Source: UBA6107 sp964459385 (GTDB lineage Bacteria; Chloroflexota; Anaerolineae; Anaerolineales; Anaerolineaceae). From it: DNA of 64,000 nt. The notes below the pieces were generated by a model, which saw only the letters and a list, made by a program, of their open reading frames with translations, was not told the DNA's origin and searched no databases. The DNA lies in contig CAYWLG010000012.1 in NCBI GenBank assembly GCA_964459385.1, forward strand, positions 1 to 64,000. Direction: 5' to 3'. Positions 52,715 through 61,633 of this stretch are shown one piece after another; within the stretch, counting starts at the first letter, position 1; each line of letters begins with the position of its first letter. A program made the position numbers and the translations under genes.

Positions 52715-54610
52715 ATGAAGAACGAATTTACCCTGGCATTCAATGAAGTGCTCGAAGAAAAAGGACTGCCGCGCGAGATCATCATTAAGGCGCTCGAGTC
52801 GGCGATCATCTCAGCCTACAACCGCTCGGTGAAGACGGATGTTGCCCGCCGGGTCGAGGCCTCGATCGACCTCGAAACCGGCAAGATCACCATCTTTGCT
52901 GAAAAAGAGGTGGTGGAAGACGTTGAGAACCCGGTCACCGAGGTGAGTCTGGCTGAGGCGAAGAAATACAGCGAAGATGCCGAACTCGGCAGCCTGGTGC
53001 TGGTAGATGCCACCCCGGCCGATTTTGGCCGTGTGGCCGCACAAACCGCCCGTCAAGTAATTCAGCAGCGTATTCGCGACGCCGAGCGCCAGGCTCAGCT
53101 AAGCTACTACGAAAAACAACTGGGCGAGATCGTCAGTGGTACCGTACAGGCGGTGAGCGCCACCGGCCTGACCATCGGCCTCGAATTGAAGACCGAAGCC
53201 GGCATGCCGCGCAAAGAAATGATCCCCGGCGAACGTTTTCACATTCATGAACGCGTGCGCGCTCTGGTGTCAGAAGTAAAAGACAATCAGCGCGGCCCGC
53301 AAATCATCCTTTCGCGCACCCATCGCAATTTCTTGCGCCGCCTGCTTGAAAACGAAGTGCCTGAGATCTTCCACGGTATCGTTGAGATCCGTTCCATCGC
53401 CCGCGAGCCGGGTGAACGCGCCAAAGTGGCCGTATCTGCCACCCAGCAGGGCATTGACCCGGTGGGCGCTTGTGTGGGCATTCGCGGTGTGCGCATTCAG
53501 GCAATCGTAAAAGAACTGCACGATGAAAAAATTGACGTCATCGAATGGAACTCTGACCCGGCCGCTTTCATTGCCAAGGCCATCTCTCCTGCCCGCGTAA
53601 ACGGCGTTTACCTCAACGAGCAAAAAGGTTCCGGCGGCGGCAAAACTGCAACTGTTGTCGTGCCGGAAGACCAGCTCAGCCTGGCCATCGGCCGTGATGG
53701 GCAAAACGCCCGCCTGGCAGCTAAATTGACCAGTTGGCGCATCGATATCAAGAGCCTGCCCGAAGCCGCCGGCGATTCTTTGAACAAGGTTAAATCAGAC
53801 GAATCCATGGCTGTTTTGCTCGAATCGGAAGGCGAAAACATCGGCCGCATGGAAGAACTGCTCTCGCGCAAAGCCGATGGCCGCCCGTTGACCCCCGAAG
53901 AATACGACTTCATGGCCAAATTCGTCGATCGTGTTGAACGCAAAGCCACCGCCAAGACGGCTGAACAGAAGAAAGCCGAAGAAGATCGTTTTGCCGAACT
54001 CAAGAAAGATATTCCGACCGCTGCCTTCACCACCAATATTCTGGATAGCGGTTTGCCTGAACATGTCGCTTACATCCTGCAAGAAGCCGGATACGCCACC
54101 ACTGGCGAACTGGCCATTCAGATGAAAGTTGATTCTGACAGCATTCTGCGCTTGCAGGGTCTTGGCCCGCGCGCCATGGAAAGCATCAACGGCCTGATGG
54201 CTTCGCTTGAGACCCAGTTGGAAGAAGAGAAGCAAGCCGCCGAACTGGCTGCCTCTCAACCTGTTGTTGAAGCTCCTGTGGTCGAAGCCGTTGAAGAAGA
54301 AGTGGCCGCCCCAGCAGTGGAAGAAGCCGCCCTGGAGACCGCAGAAGAAAAAGTCGAAACCCCGGCTGTGGAAGTGGTTGAAGGGGAGCCAGAACCCGAG
54401 CCCACGCTCGAGGAACTCTTCACGCTTCGCCCCGAGGTTTTGGATAATGTAGCTACTGACGAAGAAGAGGATGACTCTAACGGCGACAAGAAGAAGAACA
54501 AGAAGAAGAGCAAACACGTTGAAGTCACTTATGACCCCGACCGCGATATGACCATCGCCCGCAAGAAACACAAACGCGGCGGCGATGATGGTTGGGACTG
54601 GGAAAATTAG
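52715..54610 (+). CDS. nusA: Transcription termination/antitermination protein NusA
   Basis: A 631-residue protein. Residues 1-125 form the RNA-polymerase-binding N-terminal domain, 130-200 the S1 domain (GEIVSGTVQAVSATG), 230-345 the two KH domains (GACVGIRGVRIQAIVKEL, SLAIGRDGQNARLAAKLT), then a helix-hairpin-helix-like segment (DSILRLQGLGPRAMESING) and an acidic Lys/Glu-rich tail with KKKNKKKSK. The tail is an extension over the shorter Firmicute NusA. The ATG at 52715 follows AGGTGGAG. First gene of the operon; rimP is not adjacent. Confidence 0.96.
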   Translation: MKNEFTLAFNEVLEEKGLPREIIIKALESAIISAYNRSVKTDVARRVEASIDLETGKITIFAEKEVVEDVENPVTEVSLAEAKKYSEDAELGSLVLVDATPADFGRVAAQTARQVIQQRIRDAERQAQLSYYEKQLGEIVSGTVQAVSATGLTIGLELKTEAGMPRKEMIPGERFHIHERVRALVSEVKDNQRGPQIILSRTHRNFLRRLLENEVPEIFHGIVEIRSIAREPGERAKVAVSATQQGIDPVGACVGIRGVRIQAIVKELHDEKIDVIEWNSDPAAFIAKAISPARVNGVYLNEQKGSGGGKTATVVVPEDQLSLAIGRDGQNARLAAKLTSWRIDIKSLPEAAGDSLNKVKSDESMAVLLESEGENIGRMEELLSRKADGRPLTPEEYDFMAKFVDRVERKATAKTAEQKKAEEDRFAELKKDIPTAAFTTNILDSGLPEHVAYILQEAGYATTGELAIQMKVDSDSILRLQGLGPRAMESINGLMASLETQLEEEKQAAELAASQPVVEAPVVEAVEEEVAAPAVEEAALETAEEKVETPAVEVVEGEPEPEPTLEELFTLRPEVLDNVATDEEEDDSNGDKKKNKKKSKHVEVTYDPDRDMTIARKKHKRGGDDGWDWEN

Positions 54611-54632
54611 TTAAGTTCAGTGAGAAGGAAAG

Positions 54633-54968
54633 GTGGCCAAACAGCAGCCTAAGCGAACGAAGCATATTCCCCAGCGCACCTGTATCGGATGCCGCACCGT
54701 GCTGGCCAAAAAAAGCCTGATTCGCATCGTGCGCACCCCAGAAGGTGTGATGGTGGATCTGACCGGAAAAGCTCCCGGACGCGGCGCTTACATTCACGGT
54801 GTTCGTTCGTGCTGGCAGTCGGCCTTAAAAGGGCCAATCGCTCACGCCTTGAAAGCGGAACTTTCTGCAGAAGACAGGCAACGTTTGACTGAGTACCTGC
54901 AAACGTTGCCCGCCGAAACAGTTTCTGAAGAAACTGCGGCAAATGCAGAAGACAAAAGTGGTGCATAA
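54633..54968 (+). CDS. ylxR: YlxR family nucleic-acid-binding protein
   Basis: A 111-residue protein with RTCIGCRTVLAKKSLIRIVR and the PGRGAYIH signature of YlxR, which in some bacteria binds RNase P RNA (RnpM). It starts with GTG at 54633 after GAAGGAAAG and sits in its usual place between nusA and infB. Confidence 0.92.
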   Translation: MAKQQPKRTKHIPQRTCIGCRTVLAKKSLIRIVRTPEGVMVDLTGKAPGRGAYIHGVRSCWQSALKGPIAHALKAELSAEDRQRLTEYLQTLPAETVSEETAANAEDKSGA

Positions 54969-55108
54969 CCATGAGGAATTTGAAATGAACCTCTAAACTG
55001 TTCCATTTTTGGCTCAATACACCGACAAGTTGCGCGATTGGTTTCAAAGAAGATAAATCCTATTCGGATGAATAGCGTACCAGGGGGCACACTTTATGGA
55101 GGTGGATT

Positions 55109-56899
55109 ATGGGCGAAAATGGGCAAAAGAAGATCGAACTCCCAGCCAGTATTACAGTAAGAGATTTAGCCAAATCAATGGACGCCAGCCCAATTCAGGT
55201 CATCAAAATTTTGATGTCCAATGGGGTAATGGCAAATATTAATCAAATCGTCGATTTCGATACGGCAGCGATCGTTGCCTCAGAATTGGGCTTTGAAGCT
55301 GCTCTTGAACAGGTTGAAGAACAGGCTGCGGCCGCTGAAGAAGAGGGTGAAATTCCCCTTTGGCGCCGTACCATCATGGAAGAAGACCCCAAGCACCTCA
55401 TTAACCGTCCGGCTGTCGTGACCATTTTAGGCCACGTGGATCATGGCAAGACCACCCTGCTCGATGCCATCCGCCACACCAATGTGGCCAGGGGTGAAGC
55501 AGGCGGCATCACCCAGCACATCGGCGCCTATCAGGTCGTGCAAAAAGATCGCCTGATCACCTTTTTGGATACACCGGGCCATGCCGCGTTCACTGCCATG
55601 CGTGCCCGTGGTGCGCAGGGTGCCGACATCGTGATCTTGGTCGTGGCCGCCACCGATGGTGTCATGCCGCAGACCCGCGAAGCCATTGCACACGCCCGTG
55701 CAGCCCGTGTGCCCATCATCGTGGCGCTCAACAAGATCGACCGCCCCGACGCCAACCCCGATTTCACCAAGCACCAACTGGCCGAAGCCGGCCTGGTGCC
55801 CGACGAATGGGACGGCAATACGCTGGTGGTGCCTGTATCCGCCAAACAGAAGACCGGCCTCGACGATCTGCTCGAAGCCGTGCTGCTCGTCAGTGACAGC
55901 ATGGAAATTCAGGCCAATCCCAACGGCAAAGTGATCGGAACAATCATCGAAGCTTCACTGGATAAAGCCAAGGGCGTCATCGCCACCCTGCTGGTGCAGA
56001 ACGGCACCCTCAAGATGGGCGATACCATCCTGGCCGGTAACACTTATGGCAAACTACGCGCCATGTTCGATTTTCACGGCAAACCCGTTCGCAGCGCCGG
56101 CCCCTCCACGCCGGTTCAGATCATGGGCCTGGGCGACGTGCCTTCTGCCGGTGAGGTCTTTCAGGTGGTGCCAAGCGAAAAAGAAGCCCGCGCCATCATT
56201 GATGCCAACAAGAACGCCAACAAAGAAGCAGCCTCAGCCGCGCCCAAAGCCACTTTGGAGCAGTTGTTCGAGAAGTTCCAGGCAGGTGAAGTACGCGAGC
56301 TGCCGCTCATTCTTAAAGCCGACGTTCAGGGTTCCCTCGATCCGATCGTCAATTCGCTCCAAGATTTGAGCAAAGGCGACATCAAGATCAACATTTTGCA
56401 GGCTGAGACCGGCAATATCAGCGAAAACGACATCATGCTGGCCGCGGCTTCAAAAGCCATTGTGCTCGGCTTCAACGTCCAGGCCGACGGCGCTGCCCGT
56501 AACCTGGCCGAGAGTGAAGGTGTTTCAATTCGCCTTTACGATATCATCTACCGCATGACCGAAGACATTGAAAAAGCCCTCAAGGGTATGCTTGAGCCCG
56601 AGTTCAAAGAGATTAAACTCGGCCAGGCAACCGTGCGTGCAGTATTCAAAATCAACAAAGTTGGCAATATCGCCGGCTGCCGTGTCACCTCGGGCGAACT
56701 GCGCCGCAACGCCAGGATTCGTGTTATTCGCAACGGTACTACCGTGTTTGAAGGGGAAATCTCTTCGCTCAAACATGAAAAAGACGATGTCAAAGAGGTG
56801 CGTCAGGGCTTTGATTGTGGCGTCTCCTTAAAAGGGTATAATGATATTGTTGAAGGCGATTTACTCGAATCATTTATCTTGGAAAAGACAGCCAAATAA
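55109..56899 (+). CDS. infB: Translation initiation factor IF-2
   Basis: A 596-residue GTPase that brings fMet-tRNA to the 30S subunit. GTPase motifs: G1 GHVDHGKTT near residue 109, G3 DTPGHAAF, G4 NKID. The N-terminal domain (ITVRDLAKSMDASPIQVIKILMSNG) directly precedes it, so the long variable N-terminal region of E. coli IF-2 is missing; this short form is common in Chloroflexota. GGAGGT lies before the ATG. Confidence 0.97.
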   Translation: MGENGQKKIELPASITVRDLAKSMDASPIQVIKILMSNGVMANINQIVDFDTAAIVASELGFEAALEQVEEQAAAAEEEGEIPLWRRTIMEEDPKHLINRPAVVTILGHVDHGKTTLLDAIRHTNVARGEAGGITQHIGAYQVVQKDRLITFLDTPGHAAFTAMRARGAQGADIVILVVAATDGVMPQTREAIAHARAARVPIIVALNKIDRPDANPDFTKHQLAEAGLVPDEWDGNTLVVPVSAKQKTGLDDLLEAVLLVSDSMEIQANPNGKVIGTIIEASLDKAKGVIATLLVQNGTLKMGDTILAGNTYGKLRAMFDFHGKPVRSAGPSTPVQIMGLGDVPSAGEVFQVVPSEKEARAIIDANKNANKEAASAAPKATLEQLFEKFQAGEVRELPLILKADVQGSLDPIVNSLQDLSKGDIKINILQAETGNISENDIMLAAASKAIVLGFNVQADGAARNLAESEGVSIRLYDIIYRMTEDIEKALKGMLEPEFKEIKLGQATVRAVFKINKVGNIAGCRVTSGELRRNARIRVIRNGTTVFEGEISSLKHEKDDVKEVRQGFDCGVSLKGYNDIVEGDLLESFILEKTAK

Positions 56900-56928
56900 G
56901 CTGGTTCTAGCGAAAACGGAGTAAATAG

Positions 56929-57312
56929 ATGCCCTCTCCAATGAGATTAAAAAGAATCGGCGATCGAATTCGCCAGGAAATATCAGAAATGCTCGCCAAA
57001 GGTGAAATCCGCGATCCGCGCCTGGAGGGTATTTCGATCACAGAGGTAAAAGTAGATCGTGAACTGAGCTACGCTGAGATCTTTATTTCGGCGGTGGAAG
57101 GCGAGGTTCGTTCCAAAGAAGTGATCGCCTCCCTCGAAAAAGCTTCGGGGTTCTTAAGAAAAACTTTGGCAGAAAGAATCGAATTGCGGGCTTTTCCGCG
57201 TCTGCGCTTTCACTGGGATGTCACCCCTGAGCGCGCTGATCGCATCGAAAGGATCATCGCATCGCTTCATTCTGAAGAAAAGCAGCGACATTCGGAAACT
57301 GGCAATGATTGA
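56929..57312 (+). CDS. rbfA: 30S ribosome-binding factor RbfA
   Basis: A 127-residue KH-fold protein (RLKRIGDRIRQEISEML, DPRLEGISITEVKVDREL, LRFHWDVTPERADRIERI) that helps 16S rRNA maturation. Follows infB by 29 nt. Its 3' end overlaps the nrnA start by 8 nt. Confidence 0.94.
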   Translation: MPSPMRLKRIGDRIRQEISEMLAKGEIRDPRLEGISITEVKVDRELSYAEIFISAVEGEVRSKEVIASLEKASGFLRKTLAERIELRAFPRLRFHWDVTPERADRIERIIASLHSEEKQRHSETGND

Positions 57313-58276
57313 TGCTGAAATAAAACAACGAATCGATCAGGCGCATCGGATCGGCATCACTGCACATATTCGCCCTGATGGCGATGCAGTAGGTTCCGTG
57401 CTGGGGCTTGGCCTTTCATTGCAGGCAGCCGGCAAAGAAGTCGAGATGGTCTTGCGAGACGGTGTTTCGCAGACCTTTCGGCATTTGGTCGGCAGCGAGT
57501 CGGTAAAACATGCTTTCGCAAGTGAATGTGACCTCTACATTGCGGTCGATTGTTCAGACCTTAAACGCACCGGCGGGGTTTTGGAAGGAAAGACGGTTGG
57601 CATCGTGATCGATCACCATGTGACCAATGAGCTGTTTGCCGAGTTGAACCTTGTGCTGCCCGAATCCGTAGCCACCTGTGCCATTCTGGCCGAAAAGCTG
57701 CCCCTGTGGGGCTACCCGATCACGACCGATGTGGCCCGGGCCCTGATGACCGGCGTGCTGAGCGATTCGATCGGTTTTCGCACCTCGAATACTTCCTCCG
57801 ATTCACTGCGCATCGCAGCCGACCTGATGGATCGCGGCGCCAACATCTCTGAACTTTATAATAAAGCCCTGATCAATCGCAGCTATGCGGCGACCAATTA
57901 CTGGGGTTATGCGCTGGCACGCTTGCAGCATGAAGACAACCTGGTCTGGACCTCTTTGACGCTGCAAGATCGAGCCGAATCTGGTTACAGCGGGAACGAC
58001 GATGCCGACCTCACCAACATACTATCCAGCATTGACCCACTGGACATCGCCGTGCTTTTTGTGGAACAAAAACCTGACCTCACCAAAGTCAGTTGGCGGG
58101 CACGCCCCGGTTTGGATATCTCCGGGTTGGCGGCTTCTTTCGGGGGCGGGGGTCACTCTGCCGCAGCCGGCGCCGAGATTGCCGGTTCGCTGGAGGTTGT
58201 ACAAAAACTTGTTTTATCGGCTACCAGGGAGTATCTTGAACAAACAAAAATTACTGATGGAAATATAAGTAATTAA
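57305..58276 (+). CDS. nrnA: DHH family nanoRNase/pAp phosphatase
   Basis: A 323-residue DHH-DHHA1 phosphoesterase with HIRPDGDAVGSVLGL, AVDCSD, VIDHHVTNELF (the DHH motif) and FGGGGHSAAAGAEI. NrnA degrades 2-5 nt RNA and dephosphorylates 3'-phosphoadenosine 5'-phosphate. The ATG at 57305 overlaps rbfA by 8 nt; the longer reading extends into rbfA. Its position between rbfA and truB is conserved in many bacteria. Confidence 0.93.
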   Translation: MIDAEIKQRIDQAHRIGITAHIRPDGDAVGSVLGLGLSLQAAGKEVEMVLRDGVSQTFRHLVGSESVKHAFASECDLYIAVDCSDLKRTGGVLEGKTVGIVIDHHVTNELFAELNLVLPESVATCAILAEKLPLWGYPITTDVARALMTGVLSDSIGFRTSNTSSDSLRIAADLMDRGANISELYNKALINRSYAATNYWGYALARLQHEDNLVWTSLTLQDRAESGYSGNDDADLTNILSSIDPLDIAVLFVEQKPDLTKVSWRARPGLDISGLAASFGGGGHSAAAGAEIAGSLEVVQKLVLSATREYLEQTKITDGNISN

Positions 58277-58309
58277 CCGGGTGGTAAAGAAAATTTTGAT
58301 GGAGTGTAT

Positions 58310-59221
58310 ATGATTTCAGAAGACAATTTTGACTTGAAGAATGCTATTTCGGGTGTGCTGGTCATTGACAAGCCGGTCGGAATGACTTCTCACGATGTAG
58401 TTCAGGTTGTCCGTAAAGGTACCAACATTCGGCGCGCCGGACATACCGGCACGCTCGACCCCAGAGCATCGGGGGTATTGATCGTGCTGGTCGGCCCGGC
58501 CGTTCGCCTGAGCGAATACGTCTCAGCTTCCGATAAACGGTATCAGGCCGTGATCACGCTGGGCAAGACCACCGACACTTACGATGAAGATGGTATGCAA
58601 ACATCCAGCAACCCGGTCGAGATCAGCGAAGAGCAATTTGAAAAAGAACTGATGACCTTTGTGGGCGATATTGAACAGGTTCCCCCGCCCTATTCTGCGG
58701 TCAAAGTCAATGGGCGCAAAGCCTATGAGATGGCCCGCCAGGGCGAAGAAGTAGACCTTTCGCCGCGCATCATCAGCGTTTACTCGCTGGAACTGCTCGA
58801 ATGGGCGCCGCCTGAGGTGGTGATCGACATCTTCTGCTCTTCGGGCACCTACGTGCGCTCACTGGCACACGATCTGGGTGATCGTCTGGGCTGCGGTGCC
58901 ACGCTCACTGGGCTGCGCCGCACCAAGAGCGGCCGCTTTACCCTGCGAGATGCCGTTCCGCTGCGCAAGCTCAATGAAGCCTTCGCCAACGGCACCTGGT
59001 ACCAATACCTCATCCCGGCCGCCGAAGCTCTCTCCGATTGGCCAGCCGTGGAACTTTCTGTAGAACAGATGGATACCATCCGACACGGCAACCGCATCGC
59101 GGCCGACACCTCTATCGGCAAAAAAGCGCGCGGCATCAGTGAACAAGGGGAACTGGTGGCGCTGCTTGAATTGGACGAAGCCACCAACGAGTGGCAGCCC
59201 AAGAAAGTGTTCTTCTCATAA
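58310..59221 (+). CDS. truB: tRNA pseudouridine(55) synthase TruB
   Basis: A 303-residue pseudouridine synthase: VLVIDKPVGMTSHDVV, RAGHTGTLDPRASGVLIV (catalytic Asp in the GTLDP motif), PPPYSAVKVNGRKAYE, and SSGTYVRSLAHDLG. Modifies U55 in tRNA. The ATG at 58310 follows GGAG by 5 nt; a GTG at 58304 is also in frame. Confidence 0.95.
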   Translation: MISEDNFDLKNAISGVLVIDKPVGMTSHDVVQVVRKGTNIRRAGHTGTLDPRASGVLIVLVGPAVRLSEYVSASDKRYQAVITLGKTTDTYDEDGMQTSSNPVEISEEQFEKELMTFVGDIEQVPPPYSAVKVNGRKAYEMARQGEEVDLSPRIISVYSLELLEWAPPEVVIDIFCSSGTYVRSLAHDLGDRLGCGATLTGLRRTKSGRFTLRDAVPLRKLNEAFANGTWYQYLIPAAEALSDWPAVELSVEQMDTIRHGNRIAADTSIGKKARGISEQGELVALLELDEATNEWQPKKVFFS

Positions 59222-59228
59222 AAAATTT

Positions 59229-59250
59229 CCCCCTCGCAATTGCGAGGGGG
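59229..59250. terminator. 22 bp perfect palindrome after truB
   Basis: CCCCCTCGCAA/TTGCGAGGGGG with no loop bases between arms. On plus the tail CTTAGTTTC is U-poor; on minus AAATTTTTT follows. It is probably a terminator of the nusA-truB operon, though efficiency on plus is uncertain. Confidence 0.65.
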
Positions 59251-59274
59251 CTTAGTTTCAAAACGATTTTTCAA

Positions 59275-59280
59275 TATAAT
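59275..59280 (+). promoter_or_regulatory. -10 element implying a leaderless ribF transcript
   Basis: TATAAT ends exactly 6 nt before the ribF ATG at 59287. No Shine-Dalgarno in between. The -35 position (TTAGTT) is weak. Confidence 0.55.
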
Positions 59281-59286
59281 TAACCA

Positions 59287-60216
59287 ATGGACTTTTTCAG
59301 CGACTTCAACGAACTCAAGATCGAACGTTCCTGGTGCACCGTCGGTTCTTTTGATGGAGTGCACCTTGGCCATCAGGCGTTGATCAAACGCCTGGTCGAT
59401 GGTGCACATAACACCAACAGCCTGTCCGTGGTCATCACCTTTTCACCGCATCCAGCGGTCTTCTTTGGCCGATCCATTTCCGCCTTCACGCTGACCCGCC
59501 CCGAAGAACGCATTGAACTGCTCAAGGGGCTGGGCGTGGATCAGGTGCTCACGATCCGCTTTGACGAGCAGGTAGCCTGCTTGAGCGCAGCAGAGTTTAT
59601 GCGTGGGCTGAAAAACAACCTCGGTCTGGTTCACTTTCTAGCCGGTTATGATTTTGCCCTGGGGCATGACCGCGAAGGCAATGTTAACTCGCTTAAGGCA
59701 ATTGGCGATGAAATGGGGTTTCAGGTCGAAGAGATCCCCCCGGTGACCGGCGAGGCAGGTGTCATCTCTTCCAGCCGCATTCGCGACCTGCTGCACCGTG
59801 CAAAACTGACCGAAGCCAATCGCCTGCTCGGACGCCCCTACTCGCTGGAAGGCGAGGTAGTTTCTGGCGAACATCGTGGCCATAAGCTGGGCTTTCCGAC
59901 CGCCAATCTCGACATTGCCCCCGACCGACTGATCCCGGCCAAAGGGGTTTACGCCTGTCGGGCACAGGTGGACGGCAAAACCTATATTGCCGTGACCAAT
60001 ATCGGCGTGCGCCCCACGTTTGAAAACCCGCTGCCAGAACCCCGTGTCGAACCGCATTTGCTCGATCTGGAAGGGGATCTTTACGGGCATTTTCTCAAGC
60101 TGGAACTGATCGAGTATTTAAGGCCTGAACAGGTGTTTGCTTCGCCTGAAGAGCTGATCGCACAAGTGAAACGGGATATTGAAAAGACACGAGAGGTGAT
60201 CCCCCATGTCGAATGA
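59287..60216 (+). CDS. ribF: Bifunctional riboflavin kinase/FAD synthetase
   Basis: A 309-residue enzyme producing FMN and FAD. N-terminal FAD synthetase domain: GSFDGVHLGHQALI (HxGH nucleotidyltransferase motif), AGYDFALGHDREG and SSSRIRDLL. C-terminal riboflavin kinase domain from about residue 178: GEVVSGEHRGHKLGFPTANLDI, with VYACRAQVDGKTYIAVTNIGVRPTF. Overlaps the ThyX-like gene by 11 nt, which would use FAD as cofactor. Confidence 0.96.
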   Translation: MDFFSDFNELKIERSWCTVGSFDGVHLGHQALIKRLVDGAHNTNSLSVVITFSPHPAVFFGRSISAFTLTRPEERIELLKGLGVDQVLTIRFDEQVACLSAAEFMRGLKNNLGLVHFLAGYDFALGHDREGNVNSLKAIGDEMGFQVEEIPPVTGEAGVISSSRIRDLLHRAKLTEANRLLGRPYSLEGEVVSGEHRGHKLGFPTANLDIAPDRLIPAKGVYACRAQVDGKTYIAVTNIGVRPTFENPLPEPRVEPHLLDLEGDLYGHFLKLELIEYLRPEQVFASPEELIAQVKRDIEKTREVIPHVE

Positions 60217-61624
60217 CCGCCAGATCTATCTGCTTGATCCGCAAAAGCTGCCCCCTGAAACGATTGCCGTCACCTTTGCCAAAACATCTCGCTCCCCCGA
60301 ATCGTTTCGCCAGATCGCTGCCGAATTGAGCGACAGCAAAAGTGCCGAATTCAACGAAAAATGGGTGGTCGGCTACGGCCATTCCTCGGTGGCAGAACAT
60401 GCAGTGCTGCATATCGCGGCCGAGAACGTTTCACGCCTGGCAATCGAATGCCTGGAGTCGAACCGCCTGGCCTCTTACACCGAAAAATCCACCCGCTATC
60501 AAACCTGGCAGGGAGACGCCTATTATATTCCCACAGAGCTTAAAAGCTCCCCTCTGTTGGACGAGTATCAGGCTGTGTGCTGCAAACTGTTCGACACCTA
60601 CAGCCAGATCATCCCCGCCGTGAGCGAAGTAATTCGCCGTTCCTGCCAGCAGAAAGAAGCAGAATCTGCAGCCGCCTGGTCACGCCGTGTTCAGTCACAA
60701 GCCATTGACGTGTGCCGCTTCGTGCTGCCGGCCGCTTCGCTGGCAAATGTGGGCCTCACCCTTAACGCCCGCGCCCTCGAACATGCACTGACCAAGATGC
60801 TCAGCCACCCGTTGGAAGAAGTGCGCCAGATCGGCGCCGAGATCAAGGCCTGTGCCTCGCAATCCGTGCCCACCTTGCTCAAATATGCCAATGCGGACGA
60901 GTCCCTCATCACTGTGAGCCAAACCTTCGCCCAGATGCAGGTAGAGCCCTGCCCACTCTCGACGGACTGGTGCCAACTGATCGAAACATCCCCCGACCTT
61001 GAAGAACACCTCTTTGCGGCGGTGCTCTACAAAGAGCAGAATATTGCCTACGCGCAAGCCCTAGACTGGGCCAGGCATCTCACAAGTGAAGAAAAAAAAC
61101 ACCTTGCCGCTGTGCTGCTCGACCCGGGCAACAAATACTCCGCGCCCGCCCGCGAACTGGAACACACGCTGTTCACATTTGATGTGCAGCTCGATCAGGG
61201 CGCCTATTATGAGGTGAAACGCCACCGCATGATGACCCTGACGCCGCAGCCGCTCACCGCTGCATTGGGGTACGCGCTGCCCAAAGCCATTGCCGAGGCA
61301 GGTGTCGCTGAACCTTACATCGCTGCCATGCGTGCCGTTCATGACCTTTACCCTAAACTGGCACAGGAATCGGCCGCGGCCGCCTCTTATATTGTGCCCA
61401 ACGCCTACAATCGGCGCTTCTTGATCACCACCAACCTGCGCAGCCTGATCCACTTCATCCAGCTACGTTCTGCTGCCAATGCCCACTTCTCGGTACGCCG
61501 CCTGGCGCAGCGCATGAAAGAAGAAATCGCTCCATTGCTCCCCTCTTTTAGCGAATTTCTGCCCGCCAACCCGGCCGAGACGTCCCACTCAATTGAAACC
61601 CTTTTCTTTCAGACAACCCGTTAG
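60206..61624 (+). CDS. Tandem ThyX-like protein (FAD-dependent thymidylate synthase family)
   Basis: A 472-residue protein of two ThyX-like halves. The N-terminal half has GYGHSSVAEHA and SNRLASYTEKSTRY (residues 85-98), which matches the ThyX signature RHRxxSxNxxSxRY except that the His and Asn are replaced (N86, T92). The C-terminal half has KRHRMMTLTPQPLT (R339-H340-R341), keeping RHR but lacking the Ser and SxRY. ThyX itself is about 220-250 residues. Catalysis cannot be assumed; the two halves may complement each other. Translationally coupled to ribF. Confidence 0.8.
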   Translation: MSNDRQIYLLDPQKLPPETIAVTFAKTSRSPESFRQIAAELSDSKSAEFNEKWVVGYGHSSVAEHAVLHIAAENVSRLAIECLESNRLASYTEKSTRYQTWQGDAYYIPTELKSSPLLDEYQAVCCKLFDTYSQIIPAVSEVIRRSCQQKEAESAAAWSRRVQSQAIDVCRFVLPAASLANVGLTLNARALEHALTKMLSHPLEEVRQIGAEIKACASQSVPTLLKYANADESLITVSQTFAQMQVEPCPLSTDWCQLIETSPDLEEHLFAAVLYKEQNIAYAQALDWARHLTSEEKKHLAAVLLDPGNKYSAPARELEHTLFTFDVQLDQGAYYEVKRHRMMTLTPQPLTAALGYALPKAIAEAGVAEPYIAAMRAVHDLYPKLAQESAAAASYIVPNAYNRRFLITTNLRSLIHFIQLRSAANAHFSVRRLAQRMKEEIAPLLPSFSEFLPANPAETSHSIETLFFQTTR

Positions 61625-61633
61625 GAGGCAAAC

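Noticed and set aside
53795..54571. 258-codon open frame on the minus strand
   Set aside because: It lies wholly opposite nusA, and its composition (Phe/Gly runs) mirrors the Glu/Lys/Ala codons of NusA.
59229..59250. Palindrome as a protein-binding operator for ribF
   Set aside because: Position 8 nt after the truB stop and a GC-rich stem fit a terminator better; it lies 25 nt before the ribF -10 and does not overlap it.
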